Positions 22,401-29,140 of a stretch of 37,252 nt of DNA are shown here, in pieces. How positions within the stretch are numbered: the stretch's first letter is position 1; every line of letters begins with the position of its first letter. The position numbers and the translations under genes were made by a program. Under the pieces are notes generated by a model. That model was not told where the DNA came from. It ran no database searches and saw nothing but the letters and a program-made list of their open reading frames with translations. The DNA is from Oscillospiraceae bacterium (GTDB lineage Bacteria; Bacillota; Clostridia; Oscillospirales; Oscillospiraceae), in NCBI GenBank assembly GCA_016293865.1, contig JAEDDG010000020.1:1-37252 (forward strand), in the 5' to 3' direction.

Positions 22401-24015
22401 GAATACCGGGGATACAGGATTCCGTATACTCCGTATCGCCGCCCCTGCGGGAATTCAGATGCACAATCCGTTTATCCAGCTCTCCGCTGCCCCAGTCGTA
22501 GGCGGTGTTTCCGCCAACTTTCAGTCTGTCAACGGAAGTGCCGGCGTCGTTGACGGCCTCAATTTCAGCCGTATACTCGTCCTCGGTATAGTAGTGCTCC
22601 AGTCCGCTGAACATGTATTCCGTACCGGTCACACCGGATGCCGCCAGTTTGCCGTCCAGATAGACATTATAGCTCTCTGCGCCGTCCGCTGCCGGCCAGG
22701 AGACTGTAAAGCCATCTGCAGAAGCGGCCGTGACCGAAGCCTTCACGCCGTCGCTCCATTTCGGCAGGCCGGCATTGGAATACCGGCTGACTGCGATATT
22801 CTTCAGATCCGCAACGCCGACGCTCTGTCCTTCTCTGCCGCGGCAGTAGAATTTCAGGCCGGAAACCGCTTCACCACGGCCCTGCAGGGCCGCAGTTCCC
22901 AACTGGACGCCGTCGGTCGAAACCGTCACCGTGCCGGTTGCTCTGTTGACTACGATGGCATAGGTATGCCACTCAGCCGGATTGAAGCCATCCGGGTAAG
23001 GAATTGTCGTTCCCCAGGTCACATCAGCTGACGAGGCCCGGATTCCGCTTTTCTCAATCGCCAGCATCATCCGCCGGTCACTGTAAAGGGCCTGAATGCC
23101 CAGTGTGTTGTAATCACTGCCGGAAGGACCGGGCCCCGCCGTAAACTGCTCAATTCTCGCATCGAAGCTGATGCGGTACTGCTCCAGGCCGTCCAGAACC
23201 GTGCCGTTCATCATTCCGCAGATTCCGTATGCGCTGTCGCTCAGCTGCAGATAGCTGCTGTTGACCGCCGCAGCACCGGCGCCGCTTCTGGCCCAGGCGG
23301 CGGAAAGCGCACTGAAGTTTTCCTGCAGCGCGGTCTGGCCGGTCTCATCGTCGACAATCTTCAGATTCGTTAAAAACGCATCTGCTGTATACCCGTTTCC
23401 GCCGCGGCAGTAGAACTTGATGCCGCGCGCCGTCAGGCTGACTCCCTGCAGGTACGCAGTGCCGAGAACCTCTCCGTCCGCGGAAACAACCGCGGTGTTG
23501 TCATTCAGGCTGACTTTGACGGACCAGGTATGCCAGGCGTTTTTGTCAAAGCCGTCAGGATAGTTCAGCGTCGTTCCCCAGGCCGCGCCGGCAGAGGATG
23601 CCCTGACGCCGCCCTCTTCAATGGCAAACATCAGGCGCCTGTCCGCGTACAGAAGCTGCATTGCCAGCGTCGAATAGTCACTGCCGGAGGAGCCGGGGCC
23701 TGCAGTAAAGCTGTCGATCTTTGCTTCAAAGGAGATCGTATACTGGTTCATCCCTTCCAGCGCAGAAGTGTTGGCCACAGAGCTGACGCTGTAGCTGTCC
23801 TCGCTGAAATGCAGATACCCGTCATTTACAATTTTCGGGTCACTGCCATGTGTGAACGATGTTTTCCACACATCCGGTATGGCCGACCACTCGCCGATGT
23901 CATACGACGCCACTGGGATATATTCTCCGCCCGCCGCCAGTACCGGCACGGGAAGCAGCCCGCACAGCAGAACAACTGCCAGCAGTACCGCGAGAAAACG
24001 TGTCGCCTTCTTCAT
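19468..24015 (-). CDS. Giant S-layer-anchored sialidase-like (BNR/GH33-fold) exoprotein with altered active site
   Basis: This 1515-residue secreted protein has, in order: a signal peptide (1-28, ending in Ala-rich VPVLAAGG); two tandem, similar concanavalin-like modules (about 32-222 and 230-410); an FN3 domain (417-497); a six-bladed sialidase-type propeller (517-877) with four Asp-box repeats (570-577, 639-646, 706-713, 816-823); an Ig-like strand domain (880-975); a LamG domain (977-1172); an InlB-type repeat (1191-1258); a Cys-rich segment (1260-1328); and three SLH domains for S-layer anchoring. Compared with GH33 enzymes, D559, E730, R746 and R808 sit at catalytic positions. The first triad Arg is C534 (SCIP in place of RIP) and the Tyr nucleophile is M836. 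Classical sialidase activity is therefore doubtful. ATG at 24015 follows AAAGGAG; the longer frame lies upstream of the promoter start. Confidence 0.9.
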   Translation of the reverse strand: MKKATRFLAVLLAVVLLCGLLPVPVLAAGGEYIPVASYDIGEWSAIPDVWKTSFTHGSDPKIVNDGYLHFSEDSYSVSSVANTSALEGMNQYTISFEAKIDSFTAGPGSSGSDYSTLAMQLLYADRRLMFAIEEGGVRASSAGAAWGTTLNYPDGFDKNAWHTWSVKVSLNDNTAVVSADGEVLGTAYLQGVSLTARGIKFYCRGGNGYTADAFLTNLKIVDDETGQTALQENFSALSAAWARSGAGAAAVNSSYLQLSDSAYGICGMMNGTVLDGLEQYRISFDARIEQFTAGPGPSGSDYNTLGIQALYSDRRMMLAIEKSGIRASSADVTWGTTIPYPDGFNPAEWHTYAIVVNRATGTVTVSTDGVQLGTAALQGRGEAVSGLKFYCRGREGQSVGVADLKNIAVSRYSNAGLPKWSDGVKASVTAASADGFTVSWPAADGAESYNVYLDGKLAASGVTGTEYMFSGLEHYYTEDEYTAEIEAVNDAGTSVDRLKVGGNTAYDWGSGELDKRIVHLNSRRGGDTEYTESCIPGILVTSKNTKIFYGEHRLGRGGDRDAIDIVAYRSTDNGDTLSAPMLLAEHTETAQTCNNPVMVEDQTGRIHLLYCVNYGECSICGTAATSACTHGAGVFHRYSDDDGVTWSAPENISDSTGDDHNAFALGPGHGICLQDGTLVIAAWTVLKSANVPLNSHRPSVVTTIYSTDNGATWQRGENIPNPNGLATPSETTLVQLDDGRVMANSRIDYGSKYRAVSYSDTGFSGWSDMVKDYELPDATCTAGLAKYDFGGVSAVLLANCANAESTARIKLTVSATYDGGETWPVSRMLTPGVSGMCDINVDQNGYIYVLCADQYYDGVNGISIMLYRLTYDWLTAEAASTMRSLTVTEKGDAENLIAFSADTGVYTIDAEPGDTLTITPTALIPESAVITVNGVETASGTGVDWTVSDAQPSAEISITDGTYTKTYKVLVKIPEQLVLHYDGEDIGSDGTVKDLTLYRNDGAATDVSLNETDFRFGSGSLKMAESGGSCVIAYPQGIAMAKDDFTVSMWVRSTYGAAEQVLFWYGGVGGGNDQLWLRQQNGGTLRLLATADGKNSEILAENVLESDKWQFVAVTRTGSELTLYVDGVSVGTAEMASAALSCANNQLRLFQKQDGTYSFTGSADEIRLFNYALNPDEIRALMTDNAIPDKVTLSFDVQGLGTAPAAQTIRWSTAPAEPDVPEAAGYIFGGWYQDPVCTRPYDFTEVLKESGTAYACWIRCDHSGSSARPTCSQAAVCTVCGGEIPATGHDFRMLERVEPTETEDGRLVYVCFQCGSYYAHVLPAGGSCVSEQFTDVDRSAWYHSAVDFVVETGLMDGVRSDAFEPAGTVTRAMITVILYRLSGATWTGKASDFSDVPENIWYAQAVAWAENCGVAEGVGGGRFAPNEPVTREQLAAMLYRYARLNGYDVSGAAELDGFTDAGDVSAWAKAAVRWAVENGLLEGSTGNRLLPGDGAQRAEAAALIQRFAETFILHD
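22789..23763 (-). repeat. Tandem duplication of a concanavalin-like module inside the sialidase-like gene
   Basis: The coding segments at about 23353-23763 and 22789-23193 encode two closely similar modules. Shared landmarks are YTISFEAKI / YRISFDARI, FTAGPG-SGSDY, WGTT-YPDGF, WHT and a C-terminal GIKFYCRG / GLKFYCRG. The first is nearest the signal peptide. Confidence 0.9.
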
Positions 24016-24069
24016 AACTGCTCCTTTCACATACAACGCGCCTGCATGATCATGGTTCCTGCTGCATTG

Positions 24070-24099
24070 ATTATATCCTGCGCCGGCATTCTGCGTCAA
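24070..24099 (-). promoter_or_regulatory. Promoter of the sialidase-like gene
   Basis: On the minus strand TTGACG (24094-24099) and TATAAT (24070-24075) are separated by 18 bp. The leader to the ATG at 24015 is about 50 bases. Confidence 0.8.
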
Positions 24100-24120
24100 T
24101 TCAATCTGCGGTCATTTTAT

Positions 24121-24150
24121 CAGTATTTATGTCCGTTTGAACAGTATTAT
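24121..24150. promoter_or_regulatory. 21-bp-phased direct repeat upstream of the sialidase-like promoter
   Basis: CAGTATT occurs at 24121-24127 and again at 24142-24148, exactly 21 bp apart. On the minus strand each AATACTG has a TTCA about 10-14 bases before it. It lies 22-50 bp upstream of the -35 box, a position typical of an activator site. The binding protein is unknown. Confidence 0.4.
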
Positions 24151-24210
24151 TTGTGAACTTTTCCCATGCGTACCGGCCGAACAGGCGCAGGCAGAAGCAG
24201 TCCGATACGC

Positions 24211-24252
24211 AAAACTGCCCGGTTTCCGCATTGGCACGGAAACCGGGCAGTT
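24211..24252 (-). terminator. Terminator of the histidine phosphatase gene
   Basis: On the minus strand a 16-bp perfect stem, AACTGCCCGGTTTCCG / CGGAAACCGGGCAGTT, with an 8-base loop is followed by TTTT. Confidence 0.88.
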
Positions 24253-24270
24253 CTGATCTGCCTCTGCTGA

Positions 24271-24849
24271 TCAGTTCTTATACTGCGCTTCAAATTCCTC
24301 CGGCGAGAGATTGTACGCCAGGACGCGGATCCCGCCGGCATCCCCGGACAGCACGGAGATGCACGTGTTTTTCAGCCTTGTAATCCCGCTGCCGAACGCA
24401 CCGCCGGACAGCCGGTACAAAACGGCATTGATGGCGCCGCCGTGGGACACCGCCGCCGCAGAGTCCATCCGCTTCTCCGCGCAGCGGCCCAGCGCCGCCA
24501 GCATCCGCAGGCCGACTTCCTCCAGCGGCTCCGCGCCAACCGCCGGCGTATCCGGGTTATAAATATCCGCAAACACCTTGCCGGACCATGAACCAAAATC
24601 ACGTTCAACAAGGTCTTCATCTGTACAAACCGGCACGCCGCCCACCGCCTCGGCAATGATGCGCCCGGTTTCCGCCGCCCGCTGCAGGGGGCTCACCGCC
24701 ACGGCGCCGATTCCGCAGCCGCGCAGGGCTGCGCCGCAGCGCGATGCCTGCGCCCGGCCGGCCGCGTTGAGCGGAATGTCCTCCCGCCCCTGAATCCGCC
24801 GCTGTGCATTCCAGTCCGTTTCTCCGTGCCGGATCAGATAAATGATCAT
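24271..24849 (-). CDS. Histidine phosphatase superfamily protein (phosphoglycerate mutase-like)
   Basis: This 192-residue enzyme belongs to the branch-1 histidine phosphatases. The phosphoacceptor H8 lies in IRHGETDWN, with the acidic residue in VERDFGSWSG and the second His in VSHGGAIN. Its length and the GETDWN wording fit cofactor-independent-substrate small phosphatases of the GpmB/CobC type rather than a glycolytic mutase. The substrate cannot be fixed. ATG at 24849 is chosen because GGGAGAG precedes it; the longer frame adds only an Arg-rich stretch. It has its own promoter and terminator and so appears monocistronic. Confidence 0.9.
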   Translation of the reverse strand: MIIYLIRHGETDWNAQRRIQGREDIPLNAAGRAQASRCGAALRGCGIGAVAVSPLQRAAETGRIIAEAVGGVPVCTDEDLVERDFGSWSGKVFADIYNPDTPAVGAEPLEEVGLRMLAALGRCAEKRMDSAAAVSHGGAINAVLYRLSGGAFGSGITRLKNTCISVLSGDAGGIRVLAYNLSPEEFEAQYKN

Positions 24850-24902
24850 GTTCTCTCCCGCTTTCCATTTCCGCAGCACGCGCTCCGCGTGCAGCCGGGG
24901 TT

Positions 24903-24931
24903 ATTTTATCACGGGCAGACCGCACATGCAA
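24903..24931 (-). promoter_or_regulatory. Probable promoter of the histidine phosphatase gene
   Basis: On the minus strand TTGCAT (24926-24931) and TAAAAT (24903-24908) are separated by 17 bp. The match is fair, not perfect. Confidence 0.55.
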
Positions 24932-24970
24932 GCCGGGCAGCGGAACCGCCTCGGCCCGCTTCTTCAGCCC

Positions 24971-25008
24971 AAAGGCAGCCGCCCCGTATCAGAGCGATGC
25001 GGGGCGGC
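24971..25008 (-). terminator. Terminator of the opp-PLP enzyme operon
   Basis: On the minus strand a GC-rich stem of about 13 bp (GCCGCCCCG paired with CGGGGCGGC plus weaker pairs) with a 5-base loop is followed by TGCCTTT. The T-run is short. Confidence 0.65.
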
Positions 25009-25035
25009 CGTCCTGTATTGAGCAAATATTTCCTG

Positions 25036-26205
25036 CTAAATCCGGCTCAGTGCCTGATCAAGATCCTCCAGTATTTCATCTGCGCTTTCCAGCCCCACCG
25101 ACAGGCGGCACTGGTGCGGCAGCAGCGTTGTATACTCCGTGTTCATGACGAAATCCGGCGTGGTGTCCGTCGTCTGAATTGTGCATTCGTAAGTTCCCCA
25201 TGTGCCTCCGATGTTGACGGTGCGAAGCGCGTTGAAAAACCGCCGTGTTCCCTCCCGGTCGCAGTCCAGTACAAACGAAAGCGTGCCGGATGCGCCGTAC
25301 ATCTGCTGTTCAATCAGCGCGCGCTGGGGATGGTTCGGACTGCCCGGGTAAAAGACCTGCTGTACTTTGCTGTGCTTTTCCAGAAAAGCAGAAACTTTTT
25401 TCGCGTTTTCATAATGGCGCTCCATACGCAGCGGCAGCGTACGCAGGTTCAGCAGGAGTTTTGACGCCTCATGTGCAGGGAGCTTTGCCTCCACCGGCGC
25501 AAGATGGCTGATAAAATCCCTCGTGGATACAATCACGCCCGCGATTGTCGCGCTGTGGCCGCCCAGATATTTTGTCGCCGAGTGAAGCACGACGTCCACG
25601 CCCATGTCTATGGGGTTCTGGTAAACCGGCGTAGAGTACGTGTTGTCAATGATCGTTCTGATTCCGTGCTTCCGGGCCAGCGCCGTAATTGCACGGATAT
25701 CCTGCACTTCGAACATCCAGGAGTTGGGGCTCTCCATATAGATCAGCGCCGTTTCCGGCCGGATGGCCGCCTCCACCTCGTCTGTGTTTTTCATCGTCAC
25801 AAGCGTATGCGTCACGCCGAAGCGCGCAAACTCATTTTTCAGAAAGCCCAGCGCGCGGCCGTAGGCATTGCGGTCCATGATGACGTGATCCCCCGCCTTC
25901 AGGCAGGAAATCATGGCGGTAAAAATCGCGGCCGATCCGGATGCCAGCGTCAGTGCGGACTCACCGTTTTCCATGGCGGCCAACAAACGATTCAACGCGT
26001 CGCCCGTGGGCGTTCCGCTCGTGCGGGCATAGCCGTAAGGATGGATTTTTCCCATGGACACCGCCTCGACCATTTCAAAATCCCTGTACTTGAACACAGT
26101 TGTCTCAAAGGTCGGCGGGCAGACCGCGCCGAGAAATTCCGGCGTCTCGCCGTCCACCGCTGTCACAAGCTGCGTGATGCGCGCAACATTTTTATTCATG
26201 ATCAT
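25036..26205 (-). CDS. Cys/Met-metabolism PLP-dependent enzyme (cystathionine gamma-synthase/beta-lyase type)
   Basis: This 389-residue fold-type I PLP enzyme has the Schiff-base lysine K212 (HSATKYLGGHSA), the pyridine-binding D187 (IDNTYSTP) and the phosphate-binding region ASGSAAIFT (about 88-96). The family covers cystathionine synthases and lyases, methionine gamma-lyase and O-acetylhomoserine sulfhydrylase; sequence alone does not separate them. The usual Tyr-x-Arg-x-x-Asn-Pro-Thr motif reads GYARTSGTPT here, with Thr at the Asn position. GGAGG precedes the ATG. It follows oppF by 58 bases with no terminator between, so it is probably coexpressed with the peptide transporter. Degradation of sulfur amino acids released from imported peptides is a plausible role. 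Confidence 0.85.
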   Translation of the reverse strand: MIMNKNVARITQLVTAVDGETPEFLGAVCPPTFETTVFKYRDFEMVEAVSMGKIHPYGYARTSGTPTGDALNRLLAAMENGESALTLASGSAAIFTAMISCLKAGDHVIMDRNAYGRALGFLKNEFARFGVTHTLVTMKNTDEVEAAIRPETALIYMESPNSWMFEVQDIRAITALARKHGIRTIIDNTYSTPVYQNPIDMGVDVVLHSATKYLGGHSATIAGVIVSTRDFISHLAPVEAKLPAHEASKLLLNLRTLPLRMERHYENAKKVSAFLEKHSKVQQVFYPGSPNHPQRALIEQQMYGASGTLSFVLDCDREGTRRFFNALRTVNIGGTWGTYECTIQTTDTTPDFVMNTEYTTLLPHQCRLSVGLESADEILEDLDQALSRI

Positions 26206-26263
26206 TGCTCCTCCATTTCAGGCGGCACCGGCAGCCGCAGCCGCGCGCCTGTTTTTTCGCCGG

Positions 26264-27262
26264 TCACGGCGTAAACAGATGGCAGGCGACAAAATGCCCT
26301 CCGCCGTCCGCCTGCTCCGCCAGAGCCGGTTCCTGTGTGCGGCAGCGCTCCGTACAGTGCGGGCAGCGCGGATGAAACCGGCAGCCTGACGGCGGATGAA
26401 CCGGCGACGGCACATCGCCCAGCAGGACCTCCTTATCCGCACATACGCCGGGCTCCGGGACCGGAACCGCCTCCATCAGCGCCTTTGTATATGGATGCAG
26501 GCACCTTTCGCTAAATTTCTCCGCAGGACCGATTTCAAGGATTTTTCCCAGGTACATGACGGCAATCCGCGTGCTCATGTACTGCACAACGCTCAGGTCG
26601 TGGGCAATAAAGATATATGTCAGGCCGAATTGCTTCTGAAGACTGCGCATCAGGTTCATAATCTGCGCCTGAATGGACACATCCAGCGCCGATACCGGCT
26701 CGTCACAGACGATCAGCTCCGGATTCAGAGCCAGAGCCTTTGCGATGCAGATTCGCTGCCGCTGGCCGCCGGAGAATTCATGCGGATAGCGGTACAGGTA
26801 TTCCGGCTGCAGATTGACCGTTTCCATCATCTGTTCCGCAATGCTCCGGCGGCGCGCCCGGCTGCCGAAGCCGTGAATCCGCAGCGGCTCATCAAATGCG
26901 GAAAAAATATTTTTCATGGGATTCAGAGCGGCGTAAGGATCCTGAAACACCATCTGGATCCGGCGGCGCGCTTCAAATCCGCTTTTTCTGTCCAATGTCA
27001 GAAGATTCTGCATCTTTCCGTCCGCACCGCGCAGCCGGATCTCGCCGCCGGCCGGCTTGCACAGACGCACAATGCATTTGCCCAGCGTCGTCTTGCCGCA
27101 GCCGGATTCGCCCACAATGCCCAGCGTCTCGCCGCTGTCCACATAAAGACTGACATCGTCCACGGCGTGCACTTTGCCCACAACACGCCGGAATGCACCT
27201 TTTGTCACGGGAAAATACGCCTTCAGTCCGCTGATTTCAAGCTGACGGTTTGCCTCAGACAC
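26264..27262 (-). CDS. Oligopeptide ABC transporter ATP-binding protein OppF/DppF
   Basis: This 332-residue ABC ATPase has Walker A GESGCGKTT, signature SGGQRQRICIA, Walker B LIVCDEP and H-loop IAHDLS. Its C-terminal oligo_HPY region has clustered cysteines (CRFHPRCPHCTERC), as in peptide/nickel transporter ATPases. It pairs with the upstream OppD-type ATPase. The GTG at 27262 is preceded by GGGGAGAG and overlaps the oppD stop by eight bases, indicating translational coupling. Confidence 0.93.
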   Translation of the reverse strand: MSEANRQLEISGLKAYFPVTKGAFRRVVGKVHAVDDVSLYVDSGETLGIVGESGCGKTTLGKCIVRLCKPAGGEIRLRGADGKMQNLLTLDRKSGFEARRRIQMVFQDPYAALNPMKNIFSAFDEPLRIHGFGSRARRRSIAEQMMETVNLQPEYLYRYPHEFSGGQRQRICIAKALALNPELIVCDEPVSALDVSIQAQIMNLMRSLQKQFGLTYIFIAHDLSVVQYMSTRIAVMYLGKILEIGPAEKFSERCLHPYTKALMEAVPVPEPGVCADKEVLLGDVPSPVHPPSGCRFHPRCPHCTERCRTQEPALAEQADGGGHFVACHLFTP

Positions 27263-28268
27263 AGCTCTCCCCCTCTCTCACAAAGCAGCGCACCAGATGC
27301 CCCGGCTCGCACGCATACATTTCCGGGAAGCCCCGGCGGCATGCATCGCACGCGCAGGCACAGCGCGGCTCGAATTCACAGTGGTCAAAACGCATGGACG
27401 CATCAGGCGTATTTCCCGGTATCGACGCAAGCTCGGTACCTGCCGGCATATCCAGCCGCGGAACGGAGCGAAGCAGCGCCCGTGTATACGGGTGGCGCGG
27501 GGCAGAGAAAATCTGCTGCACCGTTCCGGACTCCACCACACGTCCCATGTACATAACGGCCACCTCATCGCACGCCTCAGCGACAATGCCCATATTGTGC
27601 GTGATCAGGATAATCGACGTGCCGTGCTCGCTGCGGAGCCGCCGCATCAGACGCAGAATCTGCGCCTGGATCGTCACGTCCAGCGCCGTTGTCGGCTCGT
27701 CCGCAATCAGAAGGCTGGGATTGCAGATCATCGCAATTGCAATCATCACGCGCTGCTTCATGCCGCCGGAAAACTGGTGCGGGTATTCGTCGTAACGCTG
27801 CTCCGGCTCCGGAATGCCCAACTGGCGCAGCAGCTCGATGATCCGCTCTTTGCCGTCGGCCCTGCTGATTTTCTCATGGAGCCGCAGGTTTTCCATAATC
27901 TGACTTCCGATTGTGTAAACAGGATTCAGCGAAGACATGGGATCCTGAAAGACCATGGAAATCTGCTGGCCGCGCACGGCGCGGATTTCCCTGCCGGTGC
28001 GGCTCATTTTTTCAAGTTCAAGCACCTGGCCGCCGGGCTGCGGCGCAAACCGGACATGGCCGCCGGCAATCCGGCCGTTGGACGGAAGGAGCTGCAGAAT
28101 CGAATGCGCCGTGACCGATTTGCCGCAGCCGGATTCACCCACGATACCCAGCGTATGGCCGCGCCGGACCTCCAGACTCACATCGTTCACTGCGTAGACC
28201 GTTTTCCGCCCAACCTGAAACTGAGTCTGCAGATTCTCTATCTGCAGAATTATATTCTTCGTATCCAT
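27255..28268 (-). CDS. Oligopeptide ABC transporter ATP-binding protein OppD/DppD
   Basis: This 337-residue ABC ATPase has Walker A GESGCGKS, signature SGGMKQRVMIA, Walker B LLIADEP and H-loop ITHNMG, then an oligo_HPY tail with a dense cysteine cluster (CEFEPRCACACDACRRG). Some members of this family hold an iron-sulfur cluster in this region; whether this one does is not shown. ATG at 28268, preceded by GGAGG, is chosen over the longer frame, which lies inside oppC. It starts eight bases after oppC. Confidence 0.94.
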   Translation of the reverse strand: MDTKNIILQIENLQTQFQVGRKTVYAVNDVSLEVRRGHTLGIVGESGCGKSVTAHSILQLLPSNGRIAGGHVRFAPQPGGQVLELEKMSRTGREIRAVRGQQISMVFQDPMSSLNPVYTIGSQIMENLRLHEKISRADGKERIIELLRQLGIPEPEQRYDEYPHQFSGGMKQRVMIAIAMICNPSLLIADEPTTALDVTIQAQILRLMRRLRSEHGTSIILITHNMGIVAEACDEVAVMYMGRVVESGTVQQIFSAPRHPYTRALLRSVPRLDMPAGTELASIPGNTPDASMRFDHCEFEPRCACACDACRRGFPEMYACEPGHLVRCFVREGESCV

Positions 28269-28276
28269 GGCGCCTC

Positions 28277-29140
28277 CTAATCCTGCTTTACATCGAAAAC
28301 GTCGCGCAGGCCGTCTCCGAAAAAGTTGATACCAAGGACAAGAAGGGAAATTGCAACGCCCGGCGCAATCCATAAAAGCGGATAGTTCTGCATCACGTTC
28401 AGGCTGCGCGCCGCGTTCAGCATATTGCCCCAGGTTGGAACGCCCTTCGGCGCGCCGATGCCGAGAAAGCTCAGCCCCGCCTCGTTCAGGACAAAATTGG
28501 CCACTGATGTTGTGAAATTAATGATCACGACGCCAAGTGTGTTCGGAAGGAGATGGCTGAACATGATCGACAGACTGGAAACACCGTTGGCCCGGCAGCT
28601 TTCCACAAACGGCTCTGCCTTCAGGGACAGGACGCGGCTGCGCACCATGCGCATCGTGCCGGTCCAGCCGGTTATTGTAAAAACAAGAATCATGACAAAT
28701 ATGTTCTGACCGGCAAACGCCATAATCACAAGGATCAGAATTGTGCTCGGAACACAGGAAAAAATCTCTGTGATGTAAAGCAGCACCCTGTCTGTTTTTC
28801 TGCCTCCGTAGCCGGAGATACAGCCCACAAGCACACCGAGGCCGTTTGCACACAGCGAGCTCACAACGCCGATCAGAATGGAAATCCGTCCGCCGTACAA
28901 AAGCCGTGCAAAATTGTCACGTCCGTTCTGGTCCGTCCCCAACGGATGCTCCGCAGACGGCGGAAGATAACGCTGCGTCGTATCTATGTAGTGGGGATCG
29001 CAGGACGTGAGCAGCGGAGCCATCAGGGACGACAGCACCACAAGGACAAAAAGGAACAGACCGAAAAGCGCCAGCTTGTTGTGCGCCAGCTTCTGCATGC
29101 TGCGTTTGGCCAGAGAGTTTTTGCTTTTCTTTCCGCTCAT
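28277..29140 (-). CDS. Oligopeptide ABC transporter permease OppC/DppC
   Basis: This 287-residue permease has an N-terminal cytoplasmic stretch, a first membrane helix (about 22-45), the typical outside segment HPLGTDQNGRDNFARLLYGGRIS, and about five more helices forming the BPD_transp_1 fold. The EAA-type cytoplasmic loop (about 178-200) has SCRANGVSSLSIMFSHLLPN, which contacts the ATPases. AAGGAGG precedes the ATG, which overlaps the oppB stop (ATGA). Confidence 0.94.
   Translation of the reverse strand: MSGKKSKNSLAKRSMQKLAHNKLALFGLFLFVLVVLSSLMAPLLTSCDPHYIDTTQRYLPPSAEHPLGTDQNGRDNFARLLYGGRISILIGVVSSLCANGLGVLVGCISGYGGRKTDRVLLYITEIFSCVPSTILILVIMAFAGQNIFVMILVFTITGWTGTMRMVRSRVLSLKAEPFVESCRANGVSSLSIMFSHLLPNTLGVVIINFTTSVANFVLNEAGLSFLGIGAPKGVPTWGNMLNAARSLNVMQNYPLLWIAPGVAISLLVLGINFFGDGLRDVFDVKQD

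Noticed and set aside
21928..23031. A 367-codon plus-strand frame inside the sialidase-like gene.
   Set aside because: Low-complexity Ala/Arg/Gly-rich translation opposite a conserved coding frame; a shadow.
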